This document shows positions 43,616-52,982 of a stretch of DNA of 64,000 nucleotides, one piece after another (position 1 is the first letter of the stretch; every line of letters starts with the position of its first letter). Made by a program: the position numbers and the translations under genes. The notes beneath the pieces were generated by a model. The model was given only the letters and a program-made list of their open reading frames with translations. It had not been told where the DNA came from and did no database searches. Origin of the DNA: Daedaleopsis sinensis (Eukaryota > Basidiomycota > Agaricomycetes > Polyporales > Polyporaceae). Location of the stretch: positions 3,162,001-3,226,000 of the forward strand of contig CM066302.1 of assembly GCA_033807695.1 (NCBI GenBank). The letters are read 5' to 3'.

Positions 43616-46152
43616 ACGTGACAGGAATTGAGGCTCCGCCCCAATTCCACATGCGTGGGATAGCGCCAGCTCAGGACGCTGGCGGACTTCGAATCATTTT
43701 CCTGCATCTCTTCTTCTCGACTATCGCCTACTCCCACCCACCCGACCCGATGAACTCCCACAACGCCCCAACCGCCGGCTCGCCGACAACAAGATCCACC
43801 GCCGGAGACTCGTGGGGCGCTGCGCCCACCAATACGTGGGGTGAGCCGTCCTCTCACGGTGGCTGGGGACCGCCGCCGCCACAGGACCCGAGTAGCGTGT
43901 CCAGAAGGGGAGGATCGGTGGCGGAAGCCCCCCCGCTTCCGCCGACCGTCCATGCCCCCCCGGCACCTCAACAACAACTCCCCCCGATCCCGCAATACTA
44001 CCCGGGGCCGATGTACGGGCAACAGCCCATGTACATCGGCGCCCAGGGGTACCCAGTCCCACAAATGATGACTGCAGCCGCCACCCCGGAGGACCCATGG
44101 CGCATTGCATACAATGCGTCATGCAAGACCGTCGAGGCGCTGCAGGCGCGCATCAACGATCTTGCAAAACGGAACGACGAGGTCGAGGCCGAGCTTCGCG
44201 AGACGCGGCAACGAGAACACTCGTTGCGCGAACGCGAGGCTGAGGTCGCGAGGCGTGAGGCCGACTTGCAGCAACGTCAGTTGCAACTTGTCGGCCCGCC
44301 GCCCCGCAATCGCGACCTTCGCGCGTCGTCGCACGCACCGCCAAGGAGGTCCGACTCGGGATGGCCGCAGCGTCAGTTCGTGGCGCCCGCCACCGCCCAG
44401 CCGGCCGGCCCCTCGTCGTCAACTTCCACCGGCCCCTCCTCCGCAACCCAGAACTTCGGGCCCGCTGCTCCGCCCAACCAGACGGTCGAGACTACTGTCC
44501 CGATCGTCCAGCTGGCGGACCAGGACACCCCGATGACGATCGCCGAGAACGCCCCGGCCGAATCGTCATCCGGGATCATCCCATTAAAGCGCGCCAACGA
44601 GGATGGGAACGCTATGGCAGTCGTGCCCGCGCCCGCGATCGACAACGCGCAGCTCCAGCGCGACGATTTGGGCCAGCGTATTCCCAACGCGCTCATCTCG
44701 TCGCACGCTGTTGGCCCAGGGCCTGACCCTTCAGTCGAGGGCCAGCCCTGGTCCAAGTGGTATATATGGTGGCGCGGCTCGAACGTGGGCGAGCAGATCG
44801 ACAAAGTGCTCGACACCACTCCCTCCGCGAACGAGCATGGGCCAGTCCCATTCGAGATCCCGGAGTGGGCAGAGAACGAGTGCACGACGGAGGGCGAGGA
44901 AGAGGAGGACAAGCGTGTTCGTCGATCGGCTCGCCGACCGAAGAGCACTCCTCCTCCCAACCCCCCCAAATTCGGGCAGCTGCCGTGTGGTCCTTGGGAG
45001 GGAGTGAAGATTGTGACGCTCCACCAAGCGCACAACCTTCGCTGCCTCGCCATCAACGAGAAGAACGTCGAGGCCATGCGCTTTTATACGCGCTTGACGC
45101 ACGTCGCGCACGAGCCCACTGCGCGCCGAAATGAGGGGCTTCGCTACCTCATTTCGGCGTACCCGCACGACCAGAAGTACATCGCGCCTTTCAAAGCGCA
45201 GGCACTCGAAAATGTCCCTCCCGTTCCCGGACCATCCTCATCATCATCATCCCTTCCTGCTCCCGTCGCCCCTGCCGAGCCGCAGATCCCCGCGCTCCGC
45301 GTCATCCCCTACGAGACCGATACCGCCCAGCAGTGGCTCACGCGCTCGAGATCGGGCCGTGACCGGTTCATCTCGAGCCTTGGGTCCACCGGCGAGGTGA
45401 TCCGTCACTTCGCGGCGAAGCCAACCGCGGAATGGCCGCTTGGGATGCGCACGCGCGAGAACCTTGTTCCGGCTCCCCCGACGGTCCTCGCGATGCCGCA
45501 GGCCGCCGACGTCGTGGCTGAGACGTTTCTCTCCACGATCCTGCCATTCGTGCCGCCCGGTGTCGTCGAGCGGTACGAGGAGTCCTCATTCTTCCGCGGC
45601 GCTATCGAGCTCCTCTCCATCGACGGCGTGTACGAGTGGATCGTACAGCAAGGGCAGTACGACATGCTGCTAGTGGAGATGACCCCGGCGCCCTACCCCT
45701 ACGACTGCCGAGGCCTCTGCTACCACCACATCGCGGCCTGGATAGCGGCGCATTCGGCACCCTCGCTCGGCGAGCTCACCGCGGCCCTCCACTCCTACGC
45801 GCGCCAGACCCGTTGCCGTCTCGAGGACCTCCCTATCGGCACTACCCGCTTCCCCTCCGTGCCCCGCGACACCCTCGACATCTGCCACGAGTCGTACGCG
45901 TCTCGCATACCACTGCGCGAGCATGCATTCGCCCGCACGGAACGCGACTACAACACCCCGCCGGCTGAGGACATCATAATGGGAGAAGCGCCCGCGCGAA
46001 TCGCGCCGCCGCCCACTACCCCTTCCTCCTCCTCATCCGCCGCTCGCGCCGCCGCTTCCGCCGCCGCACCCTCGTCGTCCGCACCCGCTGCCGCCATCGC
46101 ACCGTCCGCCGCTGCCGCTCCCACTTCCGCTCCCGCTCCCTCCACGGACTAG
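43600..46152 (+). CDS. Third ORF of the LTR element, function unknown
   Basis: 850 codons from ATG 43600, in the same frame as Pol and 21 bases after its stop; an alternative ATG lies at 43750. Residues about 45-170 are Pro/Gly/Tyr-rich. A strong coiled coil covers about 175-235 (RNDEVEAELRETRQREHSLR, REAEVARREADLQQRQ). The middle is Pro/Ser-rich with an acidic patch and RRSARRP. A conserved-looking globular part (about 570-770) has RFISSLGSTGEVIRHFA, TFLSTILPFVPPGVVERYEE and CYHHIAAWIAA. The last 60 residues are Ala/Ser/Pro repeats. There is no signal peptide and no membrane segment, so an envelope role is not supported. A Gag-like or host-interacting role is speculative. I do not recognise the family. 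Confidence 0.85.
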   Translation: MTRRGHVTGIEAPPQFHMRGIAPAQDAGGLRIIFLHLFFSTIAYSHPPDPMNSHNAPTAGSPTTRSTAGDSWGAAPTNTWGEPSSHGGWGPPPPQDPSSVSRRGGSVAEAPPLPPTVHAPPAPQQQLPPIPQYYPGPMYGQQPMYIGAQGYPVPQMMTAAATPEDPWRIAYNASCKTVEALQARINDLAKRNDEVEAELRETRQREHSLREREAEVARREADLQQRQLQLVGPPPRNRDLRASSHAPPRRSDSGWPQRQFVAPATAQPAGPSSSTSTGPSSATQNFGPAAPPNQTVETTVPIVQLADQDTPMTIAENAPAESSSGIIPLKRANEDGNAMAVVPAPAIDNAQLQRDDLGQRIPNALISSHAVGPGPDPSVEGQPWSKWYIWWRGSNVGEQIDKVLDTTPSANEHGPVPFEIPEWAENECTTEGEEEEDKRVRRSARRPKSTPPPNPPKFGQLPCGPWEGVKIVTLHQAHNLRCLAINEKNVEAMRFYTRLTHVAHEPTARRNEGLRYLISAYPHDQKYIAPFKAQALENVPPVPGPSSSSSSLPAPVAPAEPQIPALRVIPYETDTAQQWLTRSRSGRDRFISSLGSTGEVIRHFAAKPTAEWPLGMRTRENLVPAPPTVLAMPQAADVVAETFLSTILPFVPPGVVERYEESSFFRGAIELLSIDGVYEWIVQQGQYDMLLVEMTPAPYPYDCRGLCYHHIAAWIAAHSAPSLGELTAALHSYARQTRCRLEDLPIGTTRFPSVPRDTLDICHESYASRIPLREHAFARTERDYNTPPAEDIIMGEAPARIAPPPTTPSSSSSAARAAASAAAPSSSAPAAAIAPSAAAAPTSAPAPSTD

Positions 46153-46256
46153 TTCCCCGGTTACGTTCGTTACCATCTTCCTTCGCACGCGCATCCTGCG
46201 CGATCCACTCATTCTATTTCTATTGGTTTACGTATATGTTACGACCGCTGCTCGGT

Positions 46257-46270
46257 CGAGAGGGGGAGGA
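46257..46270 (+). other. Polypurine tract
   Basis: A purine-rich run (GAGAGGGGGAGGA) directly abuts the TGTAAA start of the 3' LTR, the expected primer site for plus-strand DNA synthesis. Confidence 0.85.
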
Positions 46271-46517
46271 TGTAAAGGCCGCGAGGCGTTAATACCCCGG
46301 TATTAACGCCTAGTGGCTGTGCTGGCGTCTCGAACCATGGACTACCGCTTATATCATCACTGTGGCTGAAGTACTGTACAGTTATCATGTAGTGTATCCG
46401 CGTATCAGGGGAAGAGAGAGGACAACTCTCTCTTCACCCCCCGTTGTACACGTCTCCTGAATATACAGGCTTGGACGAGTCACGACTAGGGCGAGGAGTA
46501 GACTCTGTGCATTTACA
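46271..46517 (+). repeat. 3' LTR (247 bp)
   Basis: By eye this matches the 5' LTR base for base over 247 positions, beginning TGTAAAGGCC and ending GCATTTACA. It is followed by the right copy of the CACCA duplication. Confidence 0.95.
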
Positions 46518-46522
46518 CACCA
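46518..46522. repeat. Target-site duplication CACCA, right copy
   Basis: Identical to the five bases before the 5' LTR. Confidence 0.95.
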
Positions 46523-46987
46523 CACCTTCCAATTAGCATAGAACGTTGAAGAATGGAAATGGACACCAGGAAAGACACGCGCGAAGCCCTCCTCTTTGGA
46601 TCCTGCGCGGGTGTTGTTGGCTTGAAGGTCATCCTGGCCAAGTGCAATTAAGCGGAAGCCCATGGCGATATCGCGGGCATAGAATCCGTCAGGCCACCGT
46701 GCGCCGTCCAGCACATAGACACGGCCGTGAGCCCAGAGGTTGTCGCTTGCATCGCCCGTGGCCAGTCGTGTGTTTTCTATCCCTAGCCCGATGACTATTG
46801 AATGCTGATGCGGTTCCGGTGTAGTAGTCGAGGTAGAAGGCAAAGGGGAGTAGACTGAGGGCGGTGTAGCCGACAACGACTCGGACGACGGGGTAGGACA
46901 ATCAAGAGGATATTTCCGGTTTGACGAGCGCGGGAGCTTTGGAGCAACGACGGTGATCGATGTTGGGCCTCCTCTCGGCCCAAGCAT
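46518..46987 (-). pseudogene. C-terminal half of the Cys-cluster gene, broken by the LTR element
   Basis: The minus strand reads a Ser/Pro linker, then WAHGRVYVLDG, RWPDGFYARDIAMGFRLIA, EGFARVFPGVHFHSSTFYAN and W at the insertion point. This motif series (Trp-Pro-x-Gly, Ala-Arg-Asp, Val-Phe-Pro-Gly, then an aromatic-rich end) is a recurrent C-terminal domain of unknown function in basidiomycete repeat-linked proteins that carry an N-terminal Cys cluster. The matching N-terminal half is at 48065-49087, about 1 kb away. Removing the LTR element and one CACCA copy makes the frame run on to the stop at 36125. Confidence 0.75.
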
Positions 46988-47499
46988 GCACGGAGCTCTA
47001 TTACAACCCCGACATCACACCGGTACATCGCTGACACCATCGCCGACAGCAGCCCGATAAACCTCACTTCACGCACCTTCCCCTCCTATTCCTATCCACA
47101 CGGTCTACCAGCAGTGCACCCCCGACGCTCCCCTTGCATCGGCGCAGCACCGAGATTCAGTGACCCACAGTAGTATCACCGACATCGGCACCCACCAGAC
47201 AGGTTCGGCGGTCTGCGCAGACAACTCGGCCGAGGGCTGTTTGGCGATGTGCAGGGCACAGCCACTATGGGTCTAGAGCTATAGACACAGGCCTCTGGGT
47301 CTCGGCCCAGTATCTCCAGCAGTATCACGTGTTCGGCGGTATGCCGATGCATCGGAGATCAGTAGCTTAGTTGTGGTCTGTATATCTTTAGAGTAGGTGC
47401 CTCAGGAATGGAGCTCCCCCCTTGGCCCCAGCAGTGTTCAGTTCTCAGTGATGCTAGCAGGGTCTAGACTTCTTGCCAATGCCTTTTCCATCGCCGATA

Positions 47500-47605
47500 T
47501 CGTGTTTCCACTCGCCGACATCGGGTTTCCACTCGCCGACATCGGGTTTCCACTCGCCGACATCGGGTTTCCACTCGCCGACATCGGGTTTCCACTCGCC
47601 GACAC
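47500..47605. repeat. 21-bp minisatellite, about five copies
   Basis: Tandem copies of about TTTCCACTCGCCGACATCGG plus G. It lies in the 1-kb stretch separating the two halves of the Cys-cluster gene, together with the GACGCTTCCCC-type array that follows. Confidence 0.93.
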
Positions 47606-47659
47606 TGTGCGCTTATCGGCGCTCTTCTTATGCCTGACTCTATTGCACATACTGCCATC

Positions 47660-47925
47660 CCTTCCTCGACGCTTCCCCCGACGCTTTCCCTGATGGTTCC
47701 CCCGATACGTTCCCCGACACTTCCCTCAACACTTTCCCCGATGGTTTTCCCGAAACGTTCCCCGACGCTTTCCCCGATGGTTTCCCCGACGCTTTCCCCG
47801 ACGCTTCCCCCGACGCTTCCCCCGACGCTTCCCCCAATGGTTCCCCCGATGCTCGCCCCGATGCACTCCCTGATACGTTCCCCGACACACTCCCCGACAC
47901 GTTCCCTGACGCACTCCCCGCAGGG
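47660..47925. repeat. Short-unit tandem array (about 10-15 bp units, CGACGCTTCCCC and CGATGGTTCCCC)
   Basis: Many imperfect units of the pattern TTCCCCGAC/TGCTT or GGTT. Both strands stay open by composition (for example GEASGEASGKASGK). I treat this as non-coding repeat, although it may lie in an intron or linker of the split gene. Confidence 0.88.
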
Positions 47926-48064
47926 CTTGCCAGTGGCCTTTCGGCGCTCTGCGCACTCTTTGTCGATGGTTTGATGCTTGCCTGGTGTGTTGCCCTGGTT
48001 GGGAATCAGCTGGACTCCCTCCTTTTGTTTTCCTGTGGTCTTTTGGTTGGGTACAGCCTTAGAT

Positions 48065-49087
48065 CTACAGTAGACGCATCATCGACAGTGGGGATAGCGA
48101 CTGATTTGTTTGGAAGGGGGAGCCAGCGCCCTGGGCTTCGTGGATCACTGAATCGATCCCATTGCAGATAGTGACCCCACGTCGTCTGACCAGTATAAGC
48201 TGCCCAGTGGTGACTTTGAACGGCTTGGATGCCCTCTGTGTTTGCCAGTAGCGTGCAGCGAGGATGTACATGTCTATATAGCCGTCTGTGGTCAGGTCAA
48301 GGAGGTCGAGCAGGTCGCTACACTGTGAGAGGGCGACAGTGGGCCAGGTGATGATGTTATCCACCGTGGTACGAAGGGGTGCAGTGTTAGAATCCTGTTC
48401 GAGGACCTCGTCACTTAGAAACCAGCGTATGGCAGGTGTATGACCACTCACCGAGCCCCAGTAAGCTACACCAATTGAGTGCCTCATCGCGAGCATGTTC
48501 TCGCGCTTCAGAGTCTCCCCGTCCGCCCACTTCTGACGCTCCAGACGAGACTGGTCCCAGGATTGCTTCCACGGTCCGTTAGCGGGCTTCCTGAAAGACG
48601 GAGCTGCGGTGCCAGTGGCCTGCGAGAGCGGTGTTGCTTGCGTAGACGGTGATCGTGTGTATTGCGTACCAGCATACGGCTGTGTAAGTGCCGGCTGTGT
48701 GAGACTCGGAGCGTGGGGATGTTGTGTCAGAGTGGGAGCTAACAGCGACTGAGTCGGGCCAGGAGAGGATGCCTGAGGAGAGACATGCTGAGCTAGGGTG
48801 GAGGCATGGGGGGTGATGTTGTAGCCTATAGGAATAGTTGGCAGGGGATGGAGGATGGTGTACGGTCCTAATGGCCGAGTTGGCTGTGTCTGTTCAACTC
48901 TGAGCCGGTTCTCGTCTGCACGTTTGCGGTCGTGAGATGAGAACCCGCAGTTGTTGCCAAGGTTGCGCAGGCAGCATGTCGAACAAAGGCGGCGAGTACA
49001 AGTCTTGGGTATCTTCGTACGTTTGCACGCTCGGTTCGCACAGGACAAGGCAGGGTTGACAAAATCGGTCTGTATAAATGTGGTCAT
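48065..49087 (-). pseudogene. N-terminal half of the split Cys-cluster gene
   Basis: Open frame of 340 codons from ATG 49087. Residues 15-49 form a Cys cluster with C-x4-C-x8-C-x4-C-x3-C spacing followed by GFSSHDRKR. A Gln/Pro/Thr-rich linker carries several ALTQP-like repeats. A globular part follows with WKQSWDQSRLERQKWADGE, WPTVALSQCSDLLDLLDL and GYIDMYILAARYWQTQRASK, then ILVRRRGVTICNGID. The last part matches the place where the family normally continues toward the C-terminal domain found at 46518-46987. Here the frame instead stops at 48065 inside repeat-bearing DNA. I infer one gene broken by a minisatellite-rich insertion and by the LTR element. Biochemical function is unknown; zinc binding is inferred. 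Confidence 0.65.
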
Positions 49088-49700
49088 CGCGAAGGCTAGA
49101 ACGCAGATAGAGGATATCGCGAGTGTATCTCAGGGAGGGAGGTGATAATAGGAGAGAGGTTGCCTGCCCGCCGCCCGCCGCCCGCCCGCTCCTGTCCCGC
49201 CCTCTGGCATAGTTGTTCGGTTCTGTCTTCTGTCGGGGGGGCGACGTCAATGGGCGTGAAGGGAGGAGCGGGCGTCTACGTGCCGCGCTTACCAAGGCCC
49301 AGGCGCCTAACTGCCGGGGGAGCGCCCGAACGGGAATCACGAATACACGTACTTTCTGCATGCAACGTACTCTCTTTCGATGTTCGGAGGCTGACCATGG
49401 ATGTGCCAAAATCAACCAAGGAATTACAATTAGAACTAGATGAGCGTGACAATAGTCTACACGAGAGAACAAGACGAACGAATGTCAGTGCGCGAGTGCA
49501 ATGCATATGAGGACAGTGGCGTGGTGGAGGTCAATTGGAGGTCAATGAGTGATGAGGGGAAGGCGAGTACATATCCTGGTCCGTTCTGCATCGACTCAAG
49601 TGGCCCATCGGGGTCGAATAGTAGGTGTTTCGTGAGGAATGAAGCATTAGCCGCCATGGGGGAAGCATGGATGGAGGGGTATCGTTACGTTGTACATACA
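49088..49700. other. Intergenic, no gene seen
   Basis: Short frames only. The region between the split Cys-cluster gene start and the end of BUD6 probably holds promoter and 3' untranslated sequence. Confidence 0.5.
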
Positions 49701-52700
49701 TTATGAGGTCTCGGCAGGGGCCTCCGCCGCGTCTCCCTCTGCTGGTGCCAGCGGTGCCTGCGGGGCGACGGGCGACGAGAGTGCAGAACCACCGCCAAGG
49801 ACAGGCGACGTTGTGCCCCCGCCGTTGAACATCGCCTTCAGCGTAAGCTCGTTTTTGCGCTGCCGCAGCCGGTCTGCCTCCTCGGTACCACCCGTCATGC
49901 GCAGCTTCTTCCCTCCGACGAACCCAGAAAGCTCCGTCTGGAACTCGTCCGACCGCGATGCGAGCTGCTTCTCCCTCGACTTCTCGTTCGCGGCTATCGC
50001 CTTCAGTCGCCGTTCCTGGTCCACCGCCGCGCTCCGGATCTCCATCATCACCGTGCTCAGTCCGCCATGTCCTTCCTCCACCGGCGGCGGCCTGAACGCG
50101 GGCGCTCGTCGCTTGCCCGACGCGGAGCCGCGGAGGGAGATGACCTTCTCGACATGGCCGAAGATCTCGACGACGGCCTTGTGGTCCTCGAACAGGTCCT
50201 CGAGGAACTCCTCCTGGTGCTGCAAGAACTGCTGCTCCTCGACGATGTTCTGCAGCTCCTCCTCCCACGTCTTCTTCCACATCGGCTTGATCGTCTGGAT
50301 GTGCTCCCGCAGGCTCTCGAGCTCCGCCGCGGCCGCGTCGATGTCCGCCCGGACTTGTTTGAGCAGGAGCGACTTGGGGGAGACGTTCCGCTTCAGCACG
50401 TCGTCCTTGATGCCCTCGACGGTGTCCTGCAGCTCCTCCATCCGCGTGAGCACGCTCGACGAGCGCGTGTCGAGCTTTGTCTTGCCCGTGTCGATATACG
50501 CGCGTGCGCCCCCGACCTTCGCCGTCGACAGCTGCCGCACCGTATGGGTCTGCTGCCGGAGCGTCCCGAGCGACTCCTTCGTCTGCTTCATGAACTCGGT
50601 GTACAGCTGGCGCATGATTCCGAGGTCGCGGCGGAGATTCTGGACCTCGTCGAACTGCGTCTTCAGGTCGCTCACGACGCGCGTCGTGTATTCGGAGGAC
50701 GCGACCGACATGCCCGTCATCTGTGGGAGTAGCGTAGCGCCGGTCATCTGCGGCTGCAGCGGCTCTGGTGCGGGGGATGGACTCTCCTCGCGAGCAGGGA
50801 GGATAACGCTGTGGTCAGGAAGCAACCGCGATATCCGCCGCGCCGCGTCGCGGAAGGTGCGTTCTGCAGGCCGGTGGGCGACAGGTGTGCTCTCTGCGAG
50901 CGGGTGTGTGAGGATCATCGATGTCCGCCGATTGCTCACGACCGCCGTGCGCAAATCTTTGATATCTTGCTGCAACGACGACATTTGGGAATCGATGTGT
51001 TGCTTGATCTGGTCCAGAGCTGCAAAATATATGAGTTCACGTGCCATACACAAAGAGAGTTCTGCGTTGACTTGCGTTCGATGTTCAACGACAACAGCAC
51101 CTTCTCCTTGACTTCGTCTACATCCTCCAGCTCATACTGCACCCCGCTCGATGGATCTCGTATATAGATGGAGGGGAAGTTGTCCTGCCCAGGGCTGTAC
51201 GCAAACCGGTCGACGAAGAGCATCCGTAGGCTGGACAGCGAGAGCCCAGGTTCGATAATGACTTTCTTGACTTCACGTCCAACTTGCATGAACACGGGAA
51301 ACGGCTTGCCCGGCTCGTTTACGGTCTCCGACTCGGCAGTCGAAATCCGTACTTCAGGACTCGCCCGCTCAGCCTCTTTGACAGGAGGCTCACTGGTGAC
51401 GGCAGGTTCATTGGTAACGGCGCCCGGTTGAGTTGATGGAGATTTGGATGGTAATGGTGGGACTGGCGGCGGCTCTTCGCCCTCCGTGATCGTGGAGGGA
51501 CCGCGATGGCGTCCTGAGCGAGTGCCTTTCTTCCGCGGACTCGGCGAATCGCTGTCTTCAGCAAGTGCGGCAAGGTCTCCGGGAGTCAGCGCGCCGTTTG
51601 CAGCTAGCAGGGATCTTCGATTCCCAGCATTGCCGCCCGAGCGGTCGCGTACTGTCCCCCCCGTCATCTTGGAGATGTTGTATGTCGAGAATCGCTTAGA
51701 CGCGCGCCGCTCGAGGGTATCGTGCTGCTTCAACGCAGCGAGATGGGCCGCGCTCGCTTCATTGTTAACGTTCTCCACCGGGAGGGGACTGTTCGGTGTT
51801 AATGGAGGCTCAGGGGTAGCGTTAGTAGAGGAAGTGGCAGTAGCGGTAGGGCTATCGTTCACGATTACCGCTGGGGGTGGTGGTACAGGACTATCGATCA
51901 ATGAAAAACGTTTGATGTGACTCGGCACGGGGGGCTGAGAAGTAGGTGGTGGAGGTAATGGCTGATCTGGGGGTGGTGTTGCAAATCCATTGATATGGTT
52001 GCGAGCATCGCGGGAGAAGTTGGGATCAGCAGAGGAGGTCGAGTACGCACGAGGAGCAGGGAAGTTATTTGACTGCCCTGGTGCAGGGCGTGATTGTATC
52101 GGTGTTGAAGACCGTGAAGGACGGCTCCCGTCGAGATCCGGAACTGCACTTGGAGGTGCGAAACCACCGATGAATGGCTCGGACAATCCATTGGGCATGG
52201 GAGGCTGTAGGATGTTCTCTGTCTGAGAGGGTTTCCGTCGCGACGAAGGAGTTTTGCTTCGTGGAGGGATATCGTTGGAAGGCGTAGTCCCACGGGAGGG
52301 TTGGCGGGCGATAGCGTCCTCCCGTGGGCGGTCTCCGACGCGAGATGAGCGTGACTCACGATCGCTACCGTCCGACCGTTTCTGATCTGACACAATACGG
52401 CGATAGATGGATTGCTTTCCACGAAGGCCTTGTAAGAGATTGGTGATTATCTTGCGCACTTCGGGGAGAAAGATTTCGAGGTTCTCCGGTGTAGCGTCTT
52501 CAGAGAGACAGGCCTCGAGAACAGTGCGGAGGTCTTCGGGAACAGAGACAAGTTCACTACAGCCATGACTTATGTAGTGCATGTGGAGGACGGGTGGCCT
52601 AGGTGAGGACATACCTCATGTCAATCCCGAACGCACTGAAAGCAGCCACTGCTGCATTGAAATCGTTCCCCAGGCCAACATAGACGTCGCTAACTTGGTT

Positions 52701-52982
52701 TTCGTCGACTGCCTGCTTGCTCCATTGCGTAAGTGATTCGAGAAGGGTCTTGATGGACACAAGTAATCTCGTAACGGCGGATTCTACAGCAGGCTGCGGG
52801 AACAGATGTTCAGCGACGTGCATGTAGCACCACGAGGAAGGGCCGCGGTAGCCTCGTGGCTAGACAAAAGTACTCACAGTCTGTTGTGGACGGGATCTCT
52901 CGCTGCGAGAAGAAGAGGCCGAAGCATTTGAAGACACGGACTGGTTCATACGTCGCGAATTGTGGGATGGCTGCCTTGACAT
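49701..52982 (-). CDS. BUD6: Bud6/Aip3 actin-interacting polarity protein
   Basis: Four exons, 52982-52878, 52793-52615, 52556-51076 and 51019-49701, total 1028 codons with matching phases. The third intron (51075-51020) uses a GC donor (GCAAGT). The N-terminus has the family block ESAVTRLLVSIKTLLESLTQ and SDVYVGLGNDFNAAVAAF. A long Ser/Pro-rich disordered region follows. Then come FMQVGREVKKVIIEPGLSL and LRMLFVDRFAYSPGQDNFPS (start of the AIP3 domain), and long coiled coils (RMEELQDTVEGIKDDVLKRN, IQTIKPMWKKTWEEELQNIV, EDHKAVVEIFGHVEKVI). In yeast Bud6 binds actin monomers and helps formins nucleate cables at sites of polarised growth; the same role at hyphal tips and septa is inferred. Length is somewhat above yeast Bud6. 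ATG 52982 was chosen as the first in-frame start. Confidence 0.92.

Larger units (their letters stand above)
36242..46517 (+). mobile_element. Full-length Ty3/Gypsy chromovirus-type LTR retrotransposon, 10.3 kb
   Basis: Two matching 247-bp LTRs, a perfect CACCA target duplication, a polypurine tract and intact Gag, protease, RT, RNase H, integrase and chromodomain regions are present. A third large ORF lies between integrase and the 3' LTR. All three ORFs share one reading frame from 36526 to 46152, interrupted only by TGA (39538) and TAG (43576). Matching LTRs and open frames suggest a young, possibly active element. It is inserted in the minus-strand Cys-cluster gene. Confidence 0.95.

Noticed and set aside
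43600..46152. Third ORF of the LTR element as a retroviral-type envelope
   Set aside because: No signal peptide, membrane anchor or Cys pattern; it is coiled-coil and Pro-rich.
36526..46152. Antisense frames over Gag, Pol and ORF3
   Set aside because: Short, and explained as shadows of strongly supported coding on the plus strand.
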